Source: Acanthopleura granulata (taxonomy: Eukaryota > Mollusca > Polyplacophora > Chitonida > Chitonidae). From it: a DNA stretch of 64,000 bases. Shown here piece by piece: positions 42,761 through 55,489 of this stretch (position 1 is the first letter of the stretch; each line of letters begins with the position of its first letter). The notes under the pieces are model-generated. The model was not told the DNA's origin. It did no database searches and saw nothing but the letters and a program-made list of their open reading frames with translations. The position numbers and the translations under genes are program-made. The stretch covers positions 3,430,260-3,494,259 of the forward strand of contig JABBOT010000006.1 in assembly GCA_016165875.1 (NCBI GenBank), read 5' to 3'.

Positions 42761-44289
42761 AGAATGTACTCATACATGGTCACAGGGCCTCGGATCGCTT
42801 TGACAGAACAGCTCCATGAATATATGTATGCAGAAACATACATTCATTTGCATTCAGATTTTTTAATTCTGTACACGGTGGGTTAGTTGGTTCTTATATA
42901 GGTACTCTGACGTTTTGCCAGAGCTATGAATTAAATGATGTCCTGAGGCATCGCTTGCAACATGGCCTATAAAAAAGAACACCTTGCAGTTCAAATATTT
43001 CACTGCTTTAATTCAGTAAAACAATTAACTCCAAGAAAAAAAATAAGTGAATAACACCTTGGGGACAGTTTTTATTCTCTGCTTTTATAACGCGTTCTTT
43101 TCAATTAAATAGACTATATCAGAGATTTTTGACACAAAAATCGATCACCTGCATCCAATCGAATGTTTGTTATCATTTCAGAATAACCCAAATAATACTT
43201 TTCTCAAAATATTGGCCTCTTCTCGGTACGTGTTACCCTTCAAGATAGGTAATATAAAGTTCAAGTTCAAAGAATGAATAATGCGCTTTGTAACTTTATT
43301 AAACTTTATACAGAATTATATTAACAGTAATTACATAGTACAGGTATGCAAGAGTCTGATCATCTCTGAAAAGCCAAAATCTGAATTTTTATCCTTAAAT
43401 CGAGATTTTTTTTAAAAGCTAATATCGATATTTTCCCTAAAATCTCCGATGTAGCCTCGATTATTAACTGTTTAGAAAGTACAGACGGCTATATATGTAT
43501 TCACCAAGACACGTTGAAGGATAAATAGACTAACTTGTATATATTTTGCTGCCGAGCGCCGCTCTCAAGAAGTTTTGATTCATAACACTGGCGTTGAGGG
43601 TAAACAAGATGTGCACCGCATGCAGGTAGACCGTTTGGTACTTACTGAAAGTGTAGTTACACAAAGATGTCTACACACTGATGTTCGCGTGCAAATTTGT
43701 GACTGTTAATGTGTTCCTGTGGTACACATCTTTTGTAGGCTATACATTGTACACAATCGCTTTCAAAGCGAGTGCACTGTCTTATTTTCAGGTTTGCGGT
43801 TTGTGGTAAAGGTTGTTTTGAAACTGGCCTCGCAATTATTCACAAGGAACATCCATTATAATTGACAGCCAGTACACAAATGTTTGACGCACAAATTGAA
43901 AGCCGACGGCGATTTAGCAAGAATCGGAGTGGAACCTGCGACCGGGATACATCGCCTTATAATTAACAGAATATGTGTAATGCGTGCACCGACACACATA
44001 TACGCAGAGTACATAATAATTCAAAGCAGCAATGTTAATTGAGATGAGTAATCAATTACAAAAATAAATACACAACACAAAAGCTTTGAAGATACAGACT
44101 GGGGCAGTTTGTTTTGGAATGCATGGAGGCGGATAGATCATGGAATTGTTTGTTTGTTTGTTTGCTCTCACATATAGTCAACACATTGACGGATATCTTA
44201 ACTTCATTTATTAAATATTACGCACAGTAAGTGAATAAGAAGGATTTTTGCCTGATAGGTCTACTATCACACAATTGTGTGCATTATGT

Positions 44290-45690
44290 TGAATTATGTT
44301 TTGATCTGACAAAAGCCCTTGATGAAGGAAAAGAGGTACTTTTTATGTTTTTTGATATTTCGAATGCCTCGAAAATAGGCAACAACGAGTAATTCATGGA
44401 CAACAATCTGACCTAGATAATTTCTCGTCCGGAGTCCTTTTTGGGACCCCTCCTTTTTCTCATATACATAAATCTAAATGATCTGCCAAGCGGAATTATT
44501 AATAATGTTAAACTATTTGCATACGTCACCTGTCTTTACGTAATCTCTGAAAACACTCTCTAAGGCAACGTGAAACAGTCAATACTATCGTGAACTCAGC
44601 AGAACAATGGTTCGAGTCCTGGCTTGTAAACTTTAATTAGTCCAAAACAAAAGCATCGTTGTCTTCACAGCGCCGACAACCTTACCAAACAAGATTATGT
44701 TTTTCGGAATATGATATTGAATGTTGTACAACACCTCAACATCTGGATGTAATCTTTAACGCACAGGCGAACCGGAACACCCACATGGAAAACCTTATAA
44801 CCAAAGCCATGTAGAAAATGTCAGTGTTTCGCGGTTTAAAATATCATCTAAGCCGCAAAAATTTAGAAATCATGTACAAAGCTTTCATCCGCCCTAGTCT
44901 AGAATACCCAGATGTGGTTTGGGACAGTCTCAGTGAGCATCAAGTTGATGCTATCGAATGCCTGTAGAAAGACTGTCTCCGAATAATACTCGTCCTAGAA
45001 AGAGTACCTCGGCCAGGTTGTTGTATGTAGAGTCTGGCTTCCTCGAACTAAGACAACGTCGCAGAATGCATCGTCTAGTTTTCTTCCATAAAATTATCTA
45101 TGCTCAACCAAATTCTTCTCTTCGCCGTACCCTGCCCCAAACAGTCTCCTCGAGAAACCCGTACCCCGTCCGCTCATGTAACCGTTTCACTTGTGATATG
45201 TGCAGAACCGCAGCCTTCAGTAATTCATTCTTCCTGCAACTGTCAGCGATTGCAATAGCTTACCTGAATCTGTCAAACAGATAACCGACAATAATGAATT
45301 CAGAAATCAACTGTTGAAGTTAGACTCAATAGTCCAACCCTTGACCTGGTACTATGCAGAAAATCGACTTTCGAACATATGCTTATGTCGCTTACGAAAT
45401 GGTTGCAGTAGTCTAAATGATGTTTTATTCAACTACTTTTTCTCTGACTCTCCACGAATATTTTTTGGAATGCAAGCATTATGTTACGGAAAAAAAAGTC
45501 ATGTTTGCAAAAATGAGAGATAATTTATTTAGTGAGGATATTTCAACTGCAATTATTTTGTACGGTTCATTTAAGGCAAATGAAAATATAAATAATTCGA
45601 AAAAAATGCTGTTTGTGATTTCATTAGTTCATCTAAACGCTATATTTAATATTGATTTTCTTTCCAATATGCGATCAAAGTAAGCAAGGC
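44290..45690 (+). pseudogene. Decayed non-LTR retrotransposon (LINE) reverse transcriptase, 3' part
   Basis: The broken reading frames keep typical LINE blocks. There is a palm start (LDEGKEVLFMFFDISNA), then RQQRVIHGQQSDL, SSGVLFGTPPFLIYIN, NDLPSGIINNVKLFAYV, and later LEIMYKAFIRPSLEYPDVVW and a C-terminal stretch including RLRNGCSSLNDVLF. The palm is internally deleted between DISNA and RQQRV. The FADD catalytic motif reads FAYV. Stops and frameshifts are frequent, so the element is dead. It looks like the Jockey/CR1 branch but the clade cannot be resolved by eye. Confidence 0.85.
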
Positions 45691-46096
45691 ATAAGAACAA
45701 CAGTATTAGCAAATCATTTTTATTTTTTAAATTGACACATTTTTGGTTTATCAGAGGCATTATTTTGTCAAAACGAAAGCAATACCTAGTTGTTCCATGC
45801 GAGCAAAATTTGGGACATCTGATTATCGAATTACTCTGTCTCGTTTGTCCAATCATACTATCGGGGACCCGGCGACCATCCAAACTGTGTTTCCTCGCCA
45901 TTAAATGTACAACAAATTTGTCACGTGTTTAATAAAAAAAGCTATCATGAAAATGTACACAGTATAAGCCTCTGGCTTCATGTGTACTTGCTGAATTCAG
46001 TAAATGATGTTTAAAAAAATATACGAAGCCAGTGAAATACAATGATATGTACGATATATGGATATGTTCGATGACTAGGTGTTTTAGGCTGCTGTA

Positions 46097-46338
46097 TGGG
46101 GCCTCCGTGGCTGAGGGTGTTAGCTAGCAGCGCAATAGTCTAGGAGTTTCTGACCATCCAATGCGCATGTCGGCACCCTCTCCGGTCGTGCGTGGGAAGG
46201 TCTGCCAGCAACCTGCGGCTAGTCGTGGATTCCACCCAGGCACTGTCCGGTTTTCCTGTCACCATAACACTGGCCGCCAGCACAGCATGAGTGAAATTTT
46301 GAGTCCGTTGTAAAAGATTAATTATATAAATGCATAAA
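46097..46338 (+). mobile_element. SINE-like family A, near full length with tRNA-like head
   Basis: It begins GGGGCCTCCGTGGCTGAGGG and TGTTAGC, a stretch resembling a tRNA A box, followed by the standard body. The tail is diverged (AATTATATAAATGCATAAA). Confidence 0.75.
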
Positions 46339-46793
46339 TTTATACAGATATATGTCTCCTATACATATATGCAGTAAATCAATTGTTTTGTTACAAACCA
46401 ACAGTCAGGCATGCATACATATGGGTGTATAATCCTATGATGCTTTATATGTTACGGGACGAGTCGATATTAATGGACGGACAAAGCAAGAATAACGTAT
46501 ACTTGTTCTATACTTGATTCGAAATCGGGTTTACGTCCCTCTTAGGAACACTCCACTTACACACCAGATGCATGGTTGTGTATGGTTAAGTGCCTGGCGG
46601 AAACCGGCGCTCGCGATGACCACGGCACAATGTCAGGAGGCAGAAAAACTTATTAACTCAAAGCTACTTACATCCTATCCTGCCGAAGGTTGGTATAGGA
46701 CCGGCTGCTTTAGATTAGAACCTGTCTGTGCAAGTATGTGGAGTTCTATGATGGAAATCAATTTACTATGTGTGTTCACTTGGTTAGCCCACT

Positions 46794-46989
46794 AGCGCAA
46801 AGTGTAATGACCCAGGAGCTGCTCACCAATGCGGTCGCTGTAAGTTCAAGTCCACTTCATGTTGGCCTCCTCTCTGCCCGTAAGTGGGAAGGTCTGCCAG
46901 CAGCTTGCGGAATGTCTTGGGTTTTTCCCCGGTTGGTCGCCGTCTTGAGCACCAAATACCAATCAAATAAATAGATGAATAAATTTATT
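46794..46989 (+). mobile_element. SINE-like family A copy
   Basis: It runs from GCGCAAAGTGTAATGACCCA to CCAATCAAATAAATAGATG. A deletion removes part of the region near the 3' end (CCGGTTGGTCGCCGTC). Confidence 0.75.
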
Positions 46990-47319
46990 ATGTAGCATAT
47001 AACGGCCACATGAGCATGACTTTTTGGTGTACTATGGAATTTCTGTTGGGAAAATCAACCATTGTTCATGTTTACCATTGTTCAGTACTGTAGATGAAAA
47101 AGGGGTGGGTACATTGCTTTAGACATATTTTAAATCGAGAAAAGTCATTACGTCAATATATTTGCAAAATATTTGTTCTTATATTTCTTAATTCCCAGAA
47201 AAAAATTGAAACTATTCCATTTTATCGGACGTTGTTATCCCTTACAGCACGGTATACACGTGTAACGGGAGCAGCATGTCAGTGTTTATACCAGCAGTAT
47301 AGCCAGCAGGAATTTCACT

Positions 47320-47385
47320 TTGCTCAGTTGGTGGAGTGCTGGACTTCGGCTGTGGAAATCCGAGTTCAAATCCTGCCGTGACAAC
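47320..47385 (+). tRNA. tRNA-like sequence, probably a pseudogene or SINE head
   Basis: TTGCTCAGTTGGTGGAGTGC resembles a D-arm/A box and GAGTTCAAATCC a T-arm/B box with near-normal spacing. The anticodon and T stems do not pair properly, so a working tRNA is unlikely. Confidence 0.35.
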
Positions 47386-47804
47386 ACTGACTAATTAATC
47401 CAAGAAACGCGCTCTGTGAAATGTGATAATTCTATACACATCTTAAAAGACAAACATGCAGGAAAGCTATATAGTGCTTTATACATAGTTCATTCCGCCA
47501 ACTACTAGGCCTTTCTTTTCCAACAGATGCCTTGTATTTCAGCGGACCAGTATGAGACCGTGTTCGAATCTACCTTACGCCAGTTTGTTCCCCGGTGTCT
47601 TTACGCCAAGTGGCGGGTGTAGTCCCATAGCTATGATGGTTCCCCTACCTGAGATGTGCTTATATTCGGTATCAATAAACCTCTGAGTTTTAGCATATCG
47701 ATGAAATAATTTTTCAGAGGTATACAATGTAAAACCCCTAATAAAATCAATAAATTTGGCAATATATATAGGTACCAGGCCTTTATATAACCATTGACCG
47801 CTGG

Positions 47805-47940
47805 CTAACCAAAAACAAACAAACAAAAAAAACAAAACAAAAAACAAAAACAAAACAAACAAAAAAACAAAACAAAACAAACAAACAATAAAGAAGAACA
47901 AATAAAAGAAAACTTAAAAAAAACCCAAAAACAAACAATC
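47805..47940. repeat. (CAAA)n / (CAAAA)n low-complexity tract
   Basis: About 135 bp of CAAA and CAAAAA units. The Phe-rich ORF on the opposite strand is a product of this tract. Confidence 0.92.
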
Positions 47941-48321
47941 TGATAATTCCGTGCGGCCCCCAAATTTACCATAATAAGCTAACATTTCATATGCAAATAG
48001 ATCTATTTGTGAAATACACAGACGTGTGATTTTAAGTGAAACATGGGGAGGTATTTTTGTTAAATGAGAGAGAATTGACATTATAAGGTAATTAGGTCAA
48101 AGTATAGTTAAGGATATGTACAGAGTTAAATGTGTAAAGGTATATCAACTGGTGGAGAGCACAAGATCCCAATATAGATAGGCATGTATAACTGAGGACG
48201 TATGGGTTGCATGGGCCAACAGTATGGCGTCATGCATTAATCTGTGACACGTCACGCGCAGAAGGGGACTCTATAAACACATACATACTATAGGTCTAAT
48301 TTTATCTATATTTTAAAGTGG

Positions 48322-48395
48322 CTGTCCCGAGGAAATCGAAGTGCCCGGATTATTCCACTGACCTTTGGCAAGTTATATACATAACCTTGTGGAAA
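48322..48395 (+). repeat. Dispersed repeat fragment (family C)
   Basis: The block CTGTCCCGAGGAAATCGAAG, TGCCCGGATTATTCCACTGA, CCTTTGGCAAGTTAT resembles pieces at 10895-10985, 28945-29030, 30195-30280, 30595-30650 and 35670-35730. The shared form is AAACC-(N)-GCCC-(N)-AAACCACCGACCTTTGGCAAGTTA. Confidence 0.55.
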
Positions 48396-48404
48396 ATGTC
48401 ACGA

Positions 48405-48542
48405 GGGTACAGTCAAATCGCCCAGGAGCAAAATCATCCAAGAAAGTGGGTCATCTCGTCCGAGGTATACGTCATATCGACTAAGATATAGAGTCAAATT
48501 GTCCAAATATGTAGAGTCGAATCATCCCAGATATATAATCTT
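48405..48542 (+). repeat. Degenerate minisatellite of about 21-23 bp
   Basis: About six imperfect units of the form GAGTCAAATCGTCCAAGATAT run from 48411 to 48540. Confidence 0.6.
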
Positions 48543-48774
48543 GGGTAGTAGGCCTACAAATCGTTTTTAGTGATATGGTAATATGCAGTTGAGTAGTAAA
48601 GCTCGCCACACACTGCATACAAGCATAACGAATTACAAGCTAGCCCGTCTTCTTTTGCGTGGCGCACTCGATAGATTGACTTTGCCAAGTCGTCTAAAAA
48701 GTTCTTGAAAAAGGGCCAAGTTTTACATAGAAAAATCTGTGAAGATTTATATTCGGCGTTGTATCCATTTCATA

Positions 48775-48915
48775 TTTGCCAGCAACCTGCAGATGGGCGT
48801 GGGTTTTCTCCGGGCTCTATCCGGTTTCCTCCAGCCAAAATGGTGGCCGCCGTCGTGTAAGTGAAATGTCCTTGTGTACGGCGTAAGACATCAAATAAAT
48901 AAATAAATAAATAAG
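48775..48915 (+). mobile_element. SINE-like family A, 3' part
   Basis: It starts at TGCCAGCAACCTGCAGATGG and ends ACATC plus (AAAT)n. About 55 bp further on lies the CRE tandem array. Confidence 0.78.
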
Positions 48916-48970
48916 TTTCACATTTGTGGAAGGCATGCAAGTAGTCTCGAGCAAATTTCACACATACAAG

Positions 48971-49012
48971 ACAGTGACGTCACGACAGTGACGTCACGAC
49001 AGTGACGTCCAC
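48971..49012 (+). repeat. 14 bp tandem repeat carrying full CRE palindromes
   Basis: The unit ACAGTGACGTCACG is present three times, the third with one change. It includes TGACGTCA at 48975-48982 and 48989-48996. Confidence 0.9.
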
Positions 49013-49437
49013 CCCAGCAAAATCGGTCCCCGGGGAGCAACGGAAACAATGTGCTGTCCGCTATAAGCTGTTGAGCCCAAGTTTCGTCTGATCGATACTG
49101 ATTGAAAGGAAAGCTTCTTCACCTCTTGGCAAAGTCCCGCTCCCTTTACATGGACCTTGATAAATTTGGTCAGGCATACATTCTTGCAGACATACCGCTT
49201 GCAAATGAGAATCAAAAGGCCTGTTACACAAAAGAAGAAATGTGTATATACACAAATCCACATATGGAATAGCTTTGATCAGGACCAGTAAAATATATAC
49301 CCGTATACGTATTAAATTTAAAAAAAAAAAGCTTCCGGGCGATAAACGGAGCCGTTGGTATTTCACAGATCACGATTTCATGATTCATGGGAATCAATTA
49401 ATTTATAAGGATTGAAACTGTTATTATAAATTAATAC

Positions 49438-49555
49438 TTATTTATTTATTTGTTTGGTGATTTTTCCCTTCCTCAAGAATAGTTTACTTATATACGACGG
49501 CAGCGAGCATTATGGTGTGAGGAAACCGGACAGAGCTCGAGGAAAATCCCCCAAC
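49438..49555 (-). mobile_element. SINE-like family A, inverted 3' fragment
   Basis: It shows the inverted (ATTT)n tail, then CTCAAGAATAGTTTACTTAT and CATTATGGTGTGAGGAAACC. Confidence 0.7.
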
Positions 49556-49799
49556 GAACGGGTTTAACGGGAGATTCCTTTTTAGGGTATATTTAGTTCA
49601 TCTGTTCCTTTATGTGTCGGGAAGATTGTCATGGGCGTAACAATGGGCAATGTGGTTTCCTCCGGTCTCCCTCTGGCTTTCTGCGATACATGAACATACT
49701 ATCATGCACATGACGCATAAGCAAAATACCCTTGAACATGTTATATACGGTGGATATACAACGGATATTTCCCGCTTACACTAAAACATCTTAGCCACA

Positions 49800-49993
49800 G
49801 TACGAGGGGAGATTCCCCAGAAACCTGCGGATGGTCGTAGGAAGGTCCCCCAGAAACCTGCGGATGGCGTGGGATTCCCCGAGCTCTGTCCGCTTTCCTC
49901 CCACCATAATGCTGTTCGTCTTCGCATAGGCTTAGGTGAAATATTCTTAAGCACGGCGTCAAAACACTAGTTCAATAAATAAATAAAAATAAA
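49800..49993 (+). mobile_element. SINE-like family A with internal duplication
   Basis: The segment CCCCAGAAACCTGCGGATGG occurs twice (near 49813 and 49850) before the normal 3' part and (AAAT)n tail. Confidence 0.7.
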
Positions 49994-50288
49994 TCTATCA
50001 ATCAAAGTAAATCTAAGTATATGTAAGTTAAAAATGGGTGCTTGAGTAAAACAAAGGAAGTACATAAATGAGCTAGTAGGTAAATAAAAACACTTGTCAC
50101 GTAATCAGTTCGATGAATTTGTAGCCAGTCATCCTGTCAAAGATGGCACGTGGCACAAACTAGGAACAGTGATTGGACCATACCGACCAAACTCTGACAT
50201 GTGGCTTTATTCAATCCGGGAATATCATGTTGGAAAAATGGTGTCATGATGCCAAAGTCCGGGATGACCAAGCTGGCTTACCACATTA

Positions 50289-50472
50289 TATTTATTTATT
50301 TATTTATTTATTTGATTGGTGTTTTACGCCCTACTCAAGAATATTTCACATATACTTATTCACCCTATGCAGGTTGCTTGCAGACCTTCTCACGTAGGTC
50401 CGGAGAAAAATCCAGCCAGCCACACCGACCGCAATGGTGTGAGGCTCCTGGGTCATTGCGCTGCGACCAGCT
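50289..50472 (-). mobile_element. SINE-like family A, inverted
   Basis: It has a long inverted (ATTT)n tail, GATTGGTGTTTTACGCCCTA and the end CTCCTGGGTCATTGCGCTGC. The centre is deleted. Confidence 0.75.
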
Positions 50473-52074
50473 CACCACTACGAAAAGGGCACCCTAAAGC
50501 AGGATTGATCCTAATGGTGTCGCTGAAAGAGCGACTCTGGCATTTCTTGCCATATTTATTTCCTGATTGTAAAGAAAATAATTTCAAAAGCTTCTCAGCA
50601 TGCGAATTTTATAAAATATTTGAATAATAACTTTAGAGGAGGCAAGCACTAAATGTAATAATGAATACTGGTCGCCAAACATCATTCAATGATTGTCATC
50701 ATTCAAGTGAAAAGTTTTTCACTGTGACAAATATTGCTCTCTATACATTTTTATATCCAATTCGTTTGTCAAGCAAATCTGCCATCATAAGGGGAGATAA
50801 CTCTAAAAGACCAAACAGCCGAGGTGTACCAATGGCCCACGTAAAGCTGTGACAAATGGACTGATCGTTGATTAACGCTATACCCAAGGATCACGCACTT
50901 GCGCGGTGACGTTCAGGGTGCAGGAAACCGGAGGTATATCATTGATGCACTAAAGTTATCCGGAAGTAATTGCAAAGTAGAGTGAAAATATCTTCCGATT
51001 GTTGCGCACGAAGGGCAACAAGTCATTCAAGCCTTAACAACAGGATTTTCCTATATGTGAAATATACAGGCCCTACGATTATAACAGAGCAGTGTATATA
51101 CATATACAAACATTATCAGTTTTTTTGTATACACATGTATTACATATGTCAAACCTTTGAGGTATATCAATTTTTTGTAGATTTCTGCCAAATACCAGGC
51201 TCCTGTTTCACGAAAATTCTTAAATCTTTTTGTTTAATTAATCAATGGAACACTGTGCTTATTTAGTTTTTGGCTTAACCTTTTCAAGAAAGGCTCCATA
51301 ATGAACTTAAGCAAACATTACCGACTTCGGCAATTTACTGAACATTGAAAGTTTTGTGAAGACGGGCCCTGGAATTTCCAGACTTGCACCATTGTCTCAT
51401 TTTGGTCATGACTATATATATGAAACCCAAAACAAAGTTAAATTTGCCGCTATAGGTCTTAGATCTCAAAGGAATAGGTTTCCATTTCCTTTAAAGGGAA
51501 CAAAACTATCAAGTCTTTGACATATTTTGATTTGGTCGTGTACGGGCAGTTTCTTGGCTGGCACCAACCATGCATGACTAGATATATTGCAGTGTGTGGT
51601 ATAAGGTTATTCAGTCAGTGCGTCCCCTCAGTTCAATTCTGGCGCATATCTTGCTCGTACACGTTTCGCCCTGGGCGTATGAAACCTATATGTAGGTGGG
51701 GTGGGGTGTTCAATGATGAGGTCATTGCACATGACAGCCTGGAAACAAGGCAAACCTCTGCTACAGCTAACTGTACAGACTCTCACGCAACCAGATACTC
51801 TGTATTTCAATCTATCTGCAATCGCGAAGAATTTTCCTGGATATGGAATCTTAAAACATATTTTGATGGATAGTGGGAAATTCGTAAATCTCCTTCCCGC
51901 CTTTAACAAAAGGGCCCAAAGTCCTGTCCTCCCTTTTCTTTCTTGGATTACGTCATACTTCCAAGTGCAATAGCACTTGGGTAGTACACAAACACTACAG
52001 CGTCACAGCAGAACACGATATACTTCTCTGTGATTTGGGCCGTTTTGTTTAGCCCGTCAGAGTAACCCATTGGT

Positions 52075-52252
52075 TATTTATTTATCTGATTGGCGCTTCA
52101 TGCCGTGCTTAAGAATATTTCAGAATTAGGGTGGGGGGAAACCGGGAAGAGCCCGGAGGAAAGCCACGACCATCAGCAGGTTGTCGGCAGACTTTAGCAC
52201 GTATGGCCGGAGAGGAAGCCAGCATGAGCTGGACTTGAAAGCACAGCGAAAG
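52075..52252 (-). mobile_element. SINE-like family A, inverted
   Basis: It reads from the inverted tail through GGAAACCGGGAAGAGCCCGG to CCAGCATGAGCTGGACTTGA. The head is missing. Confidence 0.75.
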
Positions 52253-53557
52253 TATCGGTGCTTATCCTAAGGCTATTAAACCTGTCCATAAATTGTCATC
52301 CTGATAAGTCGGGTTCACATTTCCGGAGTCTCCTCAGTTCTCGCCGGTTGAGACGAGACATGATGCGTGCGCTCGAAAAATGACGCGGCTAAAAGCGTGA
52401 CTTTACGTTAACATATTAGGCCGACTTGTTCTGAACTCCTCGGCCATCGACGTTTGAGACCATGGAAACCCTTGAGCGCTATCAGAGTGAAGGCCCACTA
52501 TATGCAACTACCGTATAACTCCCTACTTTAGCATGTCACGTTTGTTTGCCTTGTTTCGCCTGAGTAACACCCTTGTCTCGTCTCAAACTGCGTGAACTTG
52601 TGAGACTCTCGAAATGACGACTCCGTTTATGCCTTCATAACTTCTCCCGATTGAAGCTGCTGTCAACCAAACAGGCGGGGAGATACATAAACAGATCAAT
52701 AAACATCGGCAAAACTAAACTCGCTCGACAAAGGTAGGTAACAACATAAAAACACTCGTTGTACCTCCAAATGCTAGGTACACGCCATTTCGTATACTGT
52801 ATATGGTGCCCTGAAGATTTTAACCACGTTCACTTGTGACTGGAGAACTGACTGCGCGGAACATTTATAGTGTACTACACCGCGCGGAAGGTCTTCCGTA
52901 GGGGGCACTTCGACCAAGGGACAAACATATAGATCTTCCCACTGGCTTCATTAGCTGTCACCTTGCACCGACTGGAGTGTGAGGCTGTAATTTAGTTTAG
53001 AACAAATGACCCACTTCCACTTCCATTATTAAAGGCCAGTTCAAGAAAATTGGATATCAATCCATATTTTCTGAAATCAGGTCTTTTAGTGACTGGCCTA
53101 TACATACTCTACCTTATTTCACAAAACAACAGCACAGAGAGTAAAAGCAGAGCAACAACGACAGTGTTATTGTTGGCCAATGGATGAACCGATTAAACCG
53201 TAACCGGTGAAATCCGGACTCTTGTCAAGTTACGTCAGTTTGGGTTTTATTCTCACTGTTCGTGTAAATGCTCTCCTAGCACCGTGGCTCGTAAACAATA
53301 AGATAAAAAAAATACTGGTATTGAAATACTGACTAAGCTGCGCTGTCATTCCCATTTAACCAGATCCAGGTATCCAATACAACATCAGTTGGAGGAGGAA
53401 AATCGTGGGTCTTCTAATTAGCAAACAATGGTATGAAAACAACGCATAAAGACAAGACCTTTGTCTAGAAGTTGCTAAGTCTTCCTACGTCATTTATTTA
53501 GCCAATCCATGCTTTTCTCTTGGCAGTTTTTAAATCACTAAGAAATGGTTCATTTCA

Positions 53558-53725
53558 TTATTTATTTATTTATTAATTTATTTATCTAGTCTTTTACGAG
53601 GTACTCGAGAATATTTCACTTATACGACGGCTTCCAGCACTTTGGTGAGAGGAAACTGGGTAGAGCCAGCGAGAAACTCATGACCATCCACAGGTTGCTG
53701 GCGCAGGTTGCTGGCCCAGGTGGCT
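53558..53725 (-). mobile_element. SINE-like family A, inverted, truncated
   Basis: It has an inverted (ATTT)n tail and body to CACAGGTTGCTGGCGCAGGT. GGTTGCTGG or a variant is repeated three times at the break. Confidence 0.7.
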
Positions 53726-54559
53726 GGCGGGTTTTGTTCTTTTTAAGACCATAATCAATATATTTTTCACCTAAGCAGACAAAAACGCCACAGAAGAGCT
53801 ACTATGACCTGCAGTCAAACTCACAACATCAGTGTCAAGAGCGTGTGATATCATGATTAATTGAACTAAACCTGTAAAGTGTAAAATTAAATCTGCAATG
53901 TAGCCCTACGGTTAAATACCTAAGTCATGGGCCTTTGACCCATCAACAGATCATTGACAGAAGCTTTGCAGTTTCATGTATCCTTGGTAACAACGATAAC
54001 GGATGGTATGAGGAGAAGGGTTCAGGATGTCATCCAGGTATACGGCGGATAAACCAGATTTGGATGTAAAACGCTCTACAAGACACCAAATGACGTTTTC
54101 ATTGAGTGATTTCAACCACTGCTTCAACACTGCTCACTCCACAACTATTCTTGAAAAGCCATTGTTTCACATCAAAAGCAGTGATGATAGAAATGCATGT
54201 GTGTTATCATTAAAACATATGGATTCCAATCATTTTGTCGTTTTTCATCAACCAAAGGGTCAAACGGTTCACAACCAATCACATTTTACTCTCTTTCGAT
54301 ACAGAAGAACATTTATCGCCACAGTGAAAACCCGAGGGGGAGGGGTGCTTAATTAAGTACTTGTTAATTTAAATTTTAAGTTAATTTGTGTATGAAATAA
54401 AGCATTCTCGTTAGTCGCAAGCTTGTCTCCCCTGTTATCCTTACAGCAATGTACGGTGATTTTCAGTCTCCCTGTTATGGTAAATAATGACCGCAATAGG
54501 TAAGACAAGGAGAGCCATCAAACAGACATTTGTCACGAACTTGAAGTCCACAGCTTCAG

Positions 54560-54765
54560 TAACTTGTTATCTTTGTCCCCCGGGGGCCGTTTGTCACCCA
54601 ACAAGGCCCGGCCTCGTGGACACTGTTTACTTTATTCTAACACAGTCTATTTTATTGTTCCTGGACGTCAATCATACATTGTCAGGCCAGGCTTCCCTGC
54701 TCAGGGACTTCCGGGAACTACTTCCTCTTTCGGATGTTGCCCATTTGCACCTGAGTACATAACAA
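54560..54765 (+). repeat. Dispersed repeat, copy 1 (family D)
   Basis: It shares GGACGTCA, CCAGGCTTCC, and ACTTCCGGGAACTACTTCCT, CGGATGTTGCCCATTTGC with the copies near 59900, 60300 and 63900. Confidence 0.65.
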
Positions 54766-54952
54766 CTCCTTGTCATACCACTAAGAGGGTCCTTAGTGTC
54801 CTATAACTATTTCCCTTAACATTTCCGCTAGATATCCAGTACATTTACGCCATCAAATCCTTTCACATCGACATACGTTTAAAATTATTAAAATCATCCA
54901 GAGTTCAAGCCCACTTTTGCTGAATTAGTTTAAATTTCATCTGCAGAGAGAA

Positions 54953-55083
54953 TTTATTTATTTATTTCATTGGGATTTTACGCCGCACTGAAGAATATAT
55001 CACTATTACGACGTCGACCAACATTATGGTGGGAGAAAACTTGACAGAGCCTCGGAGAAAACCATGACCATCCGCAGGCTCGT
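54953..55083 (-). mobile_element. SINE-like family A, inverted, truncated
   Basis: The inverted tail and TTTTACGCCGCACTGAAGAA, GTGGGAGAAAACTTGACAGA are clear. It ends at CATCCGCAGGCTCG. Confidence 0.7.
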
Positions 55084-55489
55084 ATGCAAAGAGAAAAAAA
55101 CCTATTTAAAATAATGTGGACTCATATACAACCAAACAGAGTACAAGTCATTGAAGTCTGTTAGTGATTGTTTATGTAATTTATGAATAAACTATAGTCC
55201 TTTAGCGAGTGACTGGCGAACTCACCTACTTGTTGCTTACGTCATTTTGGTCGAAGACAAGCCGCATCCACGTCAACTACATGTAGTACCAGACAACAAA
55301 ACAGTGGGAGCAATGAGAAGTCTACAAGATTTGCTTCTCGCTTTCAACATTATTTCGGCCAATCACGGTATCTCCTTTTAACAGTGTCCAATGGCGATAC
55401 TGCATATTTATGGTGATACATGACTAAAACGCCATATCGAAGACATAAGGGACGATGCCCCATCCTCTGACATAATGCTGACACCGAAC

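Larger units (their letters stand above)
40000..44289. other. Gene-free region upstream of ZFAND
   Basis: No coding exon, RNA gene or conserved motif seen apart from a SINE-like copy and microsatellites. The sequence from about 43000 is AT-rich and unremarkable. Confidence 0.5.

Noticed and set aside
47320..47385. Working tRNA gene
   Set aside because: A- and B-box-like words are present but the anticodon and T stems do not pair; more likely a pseudogene or SINE head.
47575..47901. 108-residue Phe-rich ORF resembling membrane segments
   Set aside because: It is produced by the (CAAA)n tract on the opposite strand.
51517..51873. 118-residue plus-strand ORF in the gene-poor region
   Set aside because: No domain, no start context or splice sites, and no supporting neighbouring exon.
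54027..54356. 109-residue plus-strand ORF
   Set aside because: Composition is ordinary and no domain is seen; treated as chance.
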